Shown in pieces: positions 55,913 through 64,000 of a DNA stretch of 64,000 bases (position 1 is its first letter; the number at the start of each line of letters is the position of its first letter). The notes under the pieces are model-generated. The model was not told where the DNA came from, searched no databases, and saw nothing but the letters and a program-made list of their open reading frames with translations. The translations under genes were made by a program, and so were the position numbers. Source of the DNA: Apoderus coryli (lineage: Eukaryota; Arthropoda; Insecta; Coleoptera; Attelabidae); the NCBI GenBank assembly GCA_911728435.2, contig OU452201.1:27590001-27654000 (forward strand), given 5' to 3'.

Positions 55913-56779
55913 GGGGTATTACTACTGAAAAGTCCCCGTATACTATGCTACCCAATCCAGCAGCCCTGTCCGCTCCACTAATTTTTAAGTTAAGTAACGT
56001 AAATAAGTTCTTCATCACACTCCTATTGCGCATAGCAAAAAATATTACTCGACTACTCGAGAAAAAAAATGTGGAACACTTTAAATTTCAAACATTGACA
56101 TTTTGGCATTAAAAAAGGCAATCTGAAAAAATAAAAACAAAGTGGGCAACCCCAAAATACACAGTTGACAAGGAATTTTCGAAAGTGGGATATCTGGCGA
56201 GGTCACTGGTACTTCCAGGCAGTGCTGGAACAACAAAACGATATGTATATGAATCACCTCTTTTCTTTTCTAATATTACCCAATAGTTAGATACAAATCT
56301 ATCTATAACATTCTACTACACTGTTCATATTTAAGCACATCTTATAGTATGCACACACCAGAAGCTAATTTTCCATTTCTAGATAATGCTTTTGTGTAAC
56401 AAATTAATTCTCCACAAAATTTAATTAATACTGTTTAAGTTCACGACAATAGAAGTCTGCTGAACAATACCTGTAGACGTGTTTGTAGATAAGAGAAAAC
56501 TAGACGCTCTCTATGGAAAATACTACCTATATTATATTATTATGGTTAGAGAAATATCTCTTCTCACTACAGGAAATAATATTATGTGTATGAACGAAAT
56601 TTAAAGGTATTATAACGAATGGGAGATTTGTAACTGCAGATTGAATTACAAATAGTAGCAGACTGTGTAACTTCGGAAAACCTAAATATATTAAATCGTT
56701 TTCATCGTTATGTAGGTATTGGAAATATAATTTATCATTCCGATATTGTAATACCGAAAAAAACTATTATAAATCCTAT
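55913..56779. other. Spacer
   Basis: Short frames only; no motif. Confidence 0.35.
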
Positions 56780-58580
56780 TAGTGTAATGTAATAGACTTC
56801 GTTTCAAAACTTTCTTATGCAACGTATAGATCCGCAATAACCCCGGGTGAATTTAATGACTTCTTTGTTAATATAGCCCTGAGGCTGGTACATAATCTGC
56901 CTGCCTCGGTCACCTCTTTTGACCGGTACATAAGCGATTTTGTTCGCGATGATTACCCGCGTTTTAGCTGGGACGAGTTTTCATATATAGAGGTTAGAGA
57001 TATTATTAGCAACTTGAAAAACTCCAATAGTAAGGATTATTACCAAATGAATACCAAAATGCTTAAATATATTTGTGAAATCATAGTATATCCTTTAACA
57101 AGGTTATTTAATTGCTGCCTTAAGGAAGGGATCTTTCCTGCAGCGTTTAAGGTCTCCCGTGTGACACCAATTTACAAAAAGGGTGATATTAATGATGTGG
57201 GAAGTTATCGCCCAATTTCCATTGTACCCCTGTTGGGCAAGATTTTTGAGAAGGCCCTTAAGGTAAGGCCTTGCGATCATTTTGAGCGCAACAATTTGTT
57301 AAACGGGCAGCAGTTCGGTTTTATAAATGGATTGTCTACAGCCGTGGCGATAAACAAACTGATTTCAGTGGTTACGGATGCTTTCAATAGTGGCAAAAAT
57401 AGTGCGGCGCTAATGCTGGACCTATCGAGAGCTTTCGACTGCGTTGATCCAGAAATACTTATAACTAAATTGAAATATTAGAATCGGTCTGGACCGTTTC
57501 TGGATCTGATAAAATCGTATCTTACGGATTGAACGCAGTTTGTTGAGTATGCCGCAAGCGATCAACCTTGTTAGGTAATGTGTTCGGCGTTCCACAGGGA
57601 TCTGTGCTGGGACCACTTCTATTCATAATATTCGTCAATGAGTTAACAGTGTGTGAACTCACGTTGAGTTCCTACTTTATGCCGATGATACCACTGTCGT
57701 AAGAGCGGATGTCGATGTAAACCACCTACTCCACGTTCTTGATGGGACACGGGAAAGGGCTTCCTTCACTGCGAATGGTCTTATTCTAAATCAATCAAAA
57801 ACTGAACCAATTGTGTTTTCGTTGAGAAATGGCTCTGATTTCACTGATAATTATTCGGTGACGTTCTTGGGTGTTTATCTTGACCAGAGACTGACATGGC
57901 ATGCTCATGTCGACTATGTTTCTGGTAAGTTATCGTCAAACACATACGTATGGCGGGGTTTGACCACAAAATTGTCAAGATCTGTTTTGTTGATCACATT
58001 TCATGCTCTGATACAGAGCCATGCCTCTTATGGCGTGGTTGCCTGGGGACACGCACCTGTCTCATCTCGTATTTTTGCGCTCCAACGGCGAGCTTTGAGA
58101 GTTGTGGTATCGGGCCGACTGTAGGAGTTCGTTTCATGTGCTTGGAGTTTTGACCCAGCCCTGCATATATATGCGTGAATGTCTGAAGTATGTTAAACTA
58201 CACTCCAATATGTACACGCCACATTTGGCTGTTCATCAGTAGGTATTCCAATAGGAATAATGAGAACTTCGTACTGGACAGACATCGAGTAGATAAAGCA
58301 AGATTTTCTCTTAACCACCACGCACCTAAATTATTTAATGCTTTGCCGAGAATATTTGGAATTTGACTTCTCAGATAGAAACGTGATCTAAACTTTTTTA
58401 TTTATATTTATATGTTTTGTGTGTACTTGTAAGTTTTATTTTTTATATGAATTTGTTTCTTATATATTGTGTATTTGTTTGTTTTTGTAAATAATTTGTG
58501 ATGCTATATTTTCACCTTTTTATTTTTTTATGACCAGTGTAAGCATTTATGTATTAACACAGAAATAAATAAATTTAGTG
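56780..58580 (+). pseudogene. Non-LTR retrotransposon reverse transcriptase, most of RT and 3' end
   Basis: Begins in the linker (ITPGEFNDFFVNIALRL). RT motifs then follow in an open frame of 155 codons (57014-57481): FKVSRVTPIYKKGD, YRPISIVPLLGKIFEK, QQFGFINGLSTAVA, ALMLDLSRAFDCVD (catalytic Asp). After frameshifts come GVPQGSVLGPLLFI (reconstructed across frames near 57590), YADD at 57678-57689, TFLGVYLDQRLTWHAHV and SYGVVAWGHAPVS. It ends in a 3' UTR with AATAAATAAAT at 58570. Frameshifts near 57480-57560, 57650 and after 58120. The best-preserved RT in the window, but dead. Confidence 0.85.
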
Positions 58581-58739
58581 TTTCTAAAGTTAGTTTAAAA
58601 TGATATAAAAAACCACCTTACATCATAATACTTTGATGTATTTTAATTACCAATTTTCTTTTATTAATTTTACATAATTTTCACGAGGTGACATGAATGC
58701 GTTCCTCTATTTAGTTAATAAAATTTTCTGCAATTTCAA

Positions 58740-58875
58740 TGTAGCTTTTTGTGACCGTAGTTGCATAACCAATGATTATAGAGCTTGAAGCCCCGAAACA
58801 TGTTTGGTAAAATAGCAAATAGAGTAATATATTGAATTTATTACGTGGAGGATCGACTTTTATTGCTATTACACA
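58740..58875 (+). mobile_element. Penelope-type tail, degenerate
   Basis: GAGCTTGAAGCCCCGAAACA, then TGTTTGGTAAAAT matches the GAAACATGTCTGG tail of the 46.5-kb unit. The CTGATGA box and stem II have decayed. Confidence 0.35.
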
Positions 58876-59799
58876 AATTATTTTGTTAGATATTGGTTTG
58901 CAATGTATTCGTTCCGTTTATCCTAGGGATTTTGGTTATTTTTTGTGTGTGGTTTAGGTATCTCTTCGTACGTCGTCGTATATACAATAATAAATCTCTG
59001 GATTCGTAAGGAAATCCTCAACAAACTGGACGACAAACAGGCAAATTCATCAGCTTAGCTATAAAAGGCAAGAAATGCTGGAATTGTTTCACAGAACACG
59101 TTGTTTGTCCTTTTTTTTAATATGTATATCTACTGTTTCTTAGCTTGGTTGTATTTCTCATTCAGCAAATCCATTATAAGAGATTTAGCGAGAGGTCTGC
59201 TTGTTAAATAAGTTATGGACTTAATTAAATTTTCTTATATAATACCAACTTGTATACATAGTCTTTCTATAAATTATACAAATATAGTTTTTAATCAAGA
59301 CATGATTTAGTGTAGACTGTGGAACATTATATTTTAATTTAGAGAAATTTAATTAACTAACGAATTTCATCATGAAATTGTTTTATAGTAATTTGTTGCA
59401 AAACTTTTCGTCTTAAAAATACCACAACATCTTTGTATAAGCTTTATTTTCACGATTTATTTAAAAATCTTATGGTATTCTTGTGACGGTTTAAATTCCC
59501 ATTCCCTTATTTTAACTAAAAATTTATAAAATTAAATATACCTATGGGTGTTTGTGAAGGTCAGTTTTGAGTAGATCAGTGTCCAGCTATATTGCGTAGG
59601 TGTTTATTTGCGTCTTAATTTTTCTTTTTTCTCTATTCGCGCAAGGTATATGGACCATTAATTGGGATTTGACAGAAAATCGCAATTATTGTATCAGTTA
59701 AGTGATGTTTCAAAGTTGAGTTTGGTTGCTACCGTAATCCTTAAGTTTTGGTGATACAATAACAGCTTAGGGGTCTTGAGGTCAAGCTCAGGATTCCGT
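58876..59799. other. Spacer
   Basis: No supported gene; the right part may belong to the mariner relic that follows. Confidence 0.35.
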
Positions 59800-60125
59800 A
59801 GCGTTGACTGTCTGACATCGGTGTATCAGGCATTGGTAAGAATTAAATCCTCAGGAAATTGGTGATTTATGTGATTTTGTAAAGTACGTAATGTTGGAAC
59901 CGCATTCTTAGCTCGTATACTTATAGGAACATCTGCATTGTCCAATAGCTGAGGAAGTACGCACAGGTAGAAGCATATACGGACCAATTAATGTTAATTG
60001 CAAATTGCTGTTAGTGATCTCTCACCCATGCAGCGTGTGGATTGTGATAATCGCATATTATTTGGCTGTTGAGGCAGCCGTCCTTGGTGAAACAAGCCTC
60101 ATCGGTGAATAAAATGATTAAACTA
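59800..60125 (-). pseudogene. Mariner-type transposase relic
   Basis: Minus strand: LIILFTDEACFTKDGCLN (first catalytic Asp in FTDEA), YHNPHAAWVRDH, stop, QQFAININWSV. After a shift, IGPYMLLPVRTS. This is the catalytic core of DUF4817-type mariner transposases. The remainder is frameshifted. TIRs not located. Confidence 0.65.
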
Positions 60126-60438
60126 AAATTCTTGTGTGGGAATTAAACGTCTGTTGGTACCAAATAATATTATGCTAATATGTTCTCAAAGTATTCTAAT
60201 ATGGTTTAAATTATAACACTAGGATAACAGAACAAATTAAATCAATTATTAAAACAAATGAAATTTCAAACGTGAAACGTTATAATATCAAAGAAAACAG
60301 TTCTTTTTTCACACAAGGAGCAATATGGAGTGTGGTCTAGACTCAATTGCTTAAGACGAAAATATTACGTTTTGAATTAGATCGCCGAATATTCTGAGCC
60401 TTTAGCATTTGAGACATTAGAGTTATTAGACGGTGATT

Positions 60439-61383
60439 TTAATAAGCCTTCAATCCAAGACCTACACCCCTTCTAAAATCTAACAGAGAAACACGTTCCT
60501 CATTGTCCAACTTTTTGTACGCTACATAGCTTACAATAGGCTAGCCACAATTACACTGCCCATATGAAAACTATAATTGCCAACTACTCTAGACATGTTA
60601 TTTCTTTCTTTGTTCCATCTTGCGTTCGTTTGATTTTGGTTGAAACTATTTGAAACTGAAAGTTTGGTAAGAAATGCACTGACTATTATCGAAATCACTC
60701 CTTTGCATAGATTTATCGTTCATTATATTTTTTGGGAACCACTATTCTTTGTCTTTCTCAAAGCAACTCGCGAGAAAGAATTACGAAAATAAATTATTCT
60801 ATTTTGTCCTCAATATTTTCCTGTCAGGGACAAAACAACAAGTTCTCGAAGACCGTAACTACAAAATTTCTGTTAAGAGCTTATCTTTACCTTAATAGAT
60901 TTGGAACTGTTTGATAAAGTTGTCATTGTCTGCCACAAACTGAAGTTTGTGTGTTTTATAATAATCATTTATTACCTAACAGGGCTGAGCCCAATTACAA
61001 GACAAAAATTAAGTACATCGTTTCAACTAATAATAAATCTAACAAACTTCCAAAGTACCAGAATGCTTAATTTAGAATACGAAATACCCAGATGAAGGAG
61101 TATACATGAACCATATAATTTATGGGCTTCATAGGGTTGTATTGCTTCAGCGTAGTTCTTTCTTTGAGTACCAGTTGCGTAGATCCATGATAGATGTCAC
61201 AAACAACCGAAGTTTAAATATTCTTTCTTTATTGTCTTTAGTAATTAATGCATTTTCGTTTAGATGAAGACATGACAATATTTTCTGAAATCTATTTCTT
61301 GTCATGTTTTGCTTACAGAGGAAGAGCAGCCGACGATCGATAGAGTTTATATCTTGGAAGTTTATGTTAACCCATGAACACAT
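60439..61383 (-). pseudogene. piggyBac-type transposase relic
   Basis: Two separated pieces in the same orientation. At 61383-61147 the reading MTRNRFQKILSCLHLNENAL with FKLRLF is the MxRxRFxxIxxxLHFND box before the first catalytic Asp. At about 60540-60439 the reading AYVAYKKLDNEERVSLLDF, then RRGVGLGLKAY and a stop at 60439, is the NAYxxYKK...FR C-terminal end. The catalytic middle is lost or scrambled. No TTAA-flanked ends were identified. Confidence 0.65.
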
Positions 61384-63933
61384 TTATTTCAATAATTAAC
61401 TAACGATTCTTCACGCTTTAGGGTTAGCCATTTACCTCTCAACTCAACTTGTTGAAATGTCTTCGGATTTGGAAAATTTCTATTCAGAAATATTTCATGG
61501 TTAACCTTCAGGATTTCAAAATCAAAATTTCAAGACGCAATGAGATGTATTCCATATTTCGAATTAATTTACAATTAAATTAATCACGAAATCCAAAAAT
61601 CAGTAAATTAATGTTGAAGTAAAGGATCAATGTGAAAGATCCGAAGTTCAAAAAGCGAAAACGGTTCACATTGGCGATAGTAAACAAGGATCGCGTTTTA
61701 CCAACGTTTTAAATTAATAATTTCGAATCAGCGTCCTTGAGTTCAAAGGTTCAAAAACTAGTGAGTTTAGAAGCAACCAATAAAACTAGTTTGGCAAATT
61801 CAAATTTTGCAAGCAGACAAATTCTAAAATACGAATTAAAGTTTTATTTTTTGCTCCAACCGTCTTAAACTTGTAAGACTTTTTAAATAATTAATGTGTA
61901 CCTATAATTTTATTTTTTAACAATCCTTATCGGTCATCACGGCATGCATTTGACTCACAGTAACAAGAGTGACTTTTTTTAGTTGAAAGTTCAGAATACG
62001 CTGATTTATTTTCATTTTAATCTTTATTATGCAGTGTTAAATATGTAATCTTTAAGGCCTTTAAGCTAGATTAGCTTCAAGAACATTATTTAAAGAGAAC
62101 CTTACTTGCGTTCATCGTATACAATTGTTGTTATATTGTACAGATTACTTTACAAGTTATTCAAGAATAACCGATTTTCAATAGGGGCCTATATCTGCCT
62201 CCGAGAGTCCCCACATTTTCCGCGACACCCTGTATAGAACTATATTTTATCAAACGATTAGTTATTAGTTCAATTATTATTCTAAATTATTTCGGAATTT
62301 TCCTTTAAGAAAAGAAACAATTAAAATTTTAACTGACTATATAAAATAAAACTCTAAAAACTCCTCCGTTGTTTACATTGAGTATTCGTTTTTTCGTTTT
62401 TTTTTTCTGTTTTCTTATCTGTAATATTTTAAAATACTATTCCAATTACAATGGAATTAGGTATGTACATTTTTATTTTTCTTTGTGCACGACGATATAT
62501 ATTGATTTTTCGGTATATTGTAATGAAACAAGTACGTTTTACAATTATTTTATGTGTAAAATAAAATTTTATTGTATTCAGTACACAGTCTTTCCGCGAA
62601 CTGTAAAGATATGTTCTAGATCCTAGAATATATTTTTGGTGTTTTACAATACCACGAACAATGTCTTAAATTGTGATTGCGAATATAATTAAGTTGATAT
62701 ACTTAATTACATTTTTGTTTTTAGTTATTTTTTTAATAAAATTTCAATAATCGTCGCGGCCGTCGCGTAATCGTGATGTGTCGACTAAAAAAAACTGTAA
62801 TATAGATTCTAATATTTCGGGCTACTCAGTTTTTAAATCTAGTGAACAATTTCGTGCTTGGAACTATGTAAAGCTTGGTTATTGGTGGTGATGGTATGTT
62901 ATCCAGGATGTTAAACAAAGGAATGAGATCAGGGTAAGTGATTATAATTTTTTAGATCTTCAGATCAAAATGTCCAATAGTTCTAAACAATTTTCACAAA
63001 CTTATTGAATGACATGCTTCTGCTTGTAATTCGTTCAAACACAGATTTTATTTTTTATACTGAGAAAATATTGCAAAGAAGCATATTGTTTTACACAAAT
63101 GTTTGCAAAATTCCGGTCCGTATTATCTTATAGACAAAAAAGACGATACAAGCAATATGCATATGCTTTTCTAGTCGGTCTGTCTACATTAGAAGGATCT
63201 ATGCACCACTATACATACCCCCGCTGTTTGCCGCACACACCTCACCCTGCGTTTAAGTTAAGTGACAGTTTAATAATGTGTGTTAACCTACAATTTGGAC
63301 AAATCATTCTTATTATTTTACTATTTTGTTTTTATTTTCAAGGTTTCTTTTAGGAAATTAGAATTACTTAATAATTATTTAAAATATGTTTGATAATTTT
63401 TTAAATATAAATATGGGGGCATTCACTGCCGGATGTATTAATAGGAAAAAAATGTGACTCTAGTTGTGGAAAATCCTTACAATAATTGATTCTTATTCGC
63501 GAAATAATTGGTTGTAACTGTATTGCTTGGGCGTGAAAAAACATGGACATGGGGGTTTGGGTTACCGATTTAATCTAAAAAATATCAAGAATTAAAGCAA
63601 TCAAATGAACTGAGAAAGTTACGTATTTTACAGATTTGCTTTTAAATATATTAAATACATTATTTAAAATATTTTTGATAATTTTTTAAATATAAATAAA
63701 TAAATTGTTAATACCAGAAGAAAAAAAATCTTGCTGTACTGAAGTCAGGAAAAATCATCTCTCTGAAAAATACAGCTTTTCAAAAATGCAAATGAACATG
63801 CCTGCCTCGAGATTGGTGTGGTTACAAACATATTAAAAAGTATCATGCACCGAATTGTGTCCAAGAAATTTAACTGGTAACAGGAATTGACGGTATTGGA
63901 CAAATAAATAAAACCTTCTAAATTTCAGCCAAC
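61384..63933. other. Spacer
   Basis: AT-rich with short frames lacking motifs. CACCCTGTATAG near 62227 resembles a transposon end. A donor-like ATCAGG|GTAAGTG at about 62932 has no coding frame of note before it. Confidence 0.35.
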
Positions 63934-63963
63934 GTTTCGTTCACTGTACGTGAACTTCTTCAG
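63934..63963 (-). ncRNA. Hammerhead-ribozyme-like core
   Basis: Minus strand: CTGAAGA, perfect stem GTTCAC/GTGAAC with a 5-base loop, then GAAAC. The best stem II in the window; its element continues beyond the window edge. Confidence 0.6.
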
Positions 63964-64000
63964 GGCCTTATTTTAAATTTAATGTTGTTGTTATGTGTAT

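Noticed and set aside
63099..63353. 84-codon plus-strand frame as a membrane protein
   Set aside because: Hydrophobic end comes from T-rich DNA; no homology signal or gene context.

Overview
This is AT-rich nuclear DNA from an arthropod, most likely an insect. The reasons are small introns of about 55-60 bases, AATAAA-type 3' ends, and a typical insect mix of mobile elements: P superfamily, mariner with a DUF4817-like N-terminus, Transib, piggyBac, Crypton, Penelope-like, CR1/Jockey-like and BEL/Pao. I cannot name the species. There is no recognisable host housekeeping gene. Almost everything that can be identified is a mobile element, mostly broken and nested. A few anonymous exons remain that could be host sequence.

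Layout. 1-3.2 kb: a non-LTR 3' part and a Penelope-like element (PLE-1) that is itself interrupted by another non-LTR 3' end. 6.2-11.7 kb: a P-element cluster. P1 (6243-8835) has 38-bp perfect terminal inverted repeats (TIRs), a target duplication and an open four-exon THAP gene. P2 (8958-10672) has an 8-bp target duplication and a THAP first exon. A third THAP first exon lies at 11.64 kb. 13.06-16.8 kb: a long-TIR Tc1/mariner remnant split by a 2.56-kb unknown TIR element. 18.7-19.8 kb: PLE-2 and a non-LTR reverse transcriptase (RT) piece. 20.9-22.7 kb: a 1.7-kb palindrome. 24-28 kb: MITE, non-LTR pieces and ribozyme-like motifs. 29-30.6 kb: a mariner-like element. 30.66-31.07 kb: an unidentified possible gene end. 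32-37.6 kb: segmental duplications, a DUF4817-type mariner and a reiterated GGAGGCC-containing module. 37.9-38.9 kb: PLE-3. 39-42 kb: non-LTR pieces. 42.3-44.4 kb: palindromes, including a BEL/Pao-like gag hairpin with a tRNA-Tyr-type primer site. 45-50 kb: repeats and two palindromic ribozyme-bearing units. 50.8-52.9 kb: a long intact Transib/RAG1-like ORF. 55-56 kb: a Crypton-like recombinase relic. 56.8-58.6 kb: non-LTR RT. 59.8-61.4 kb: mariner and piggyBac relics. The window ends with another ribozyme-like core.

Themes. (1) The Transib/RAG1-like ORF is the only long uninterrupted coding sequence and keeps the zinc-ligand and first and last acidic motifs of the family, so it is either recent or under selection. 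(2) Three THAP first exons from different P-type elements share the same phase-2 splice position within 3.3 kb. P1 looks like an internally deleted element that still encodes a DNA-binding, transposase-less protein. (3) At least nine hammerhead-ribozyme-like cores sit in or beside Penelope-like terminal regions, three times as inverted pairs. (4) Long inverted repeats of many origins are unusually frequent. Coordinates of degraded elements are approximate, and splice models are read by eye.
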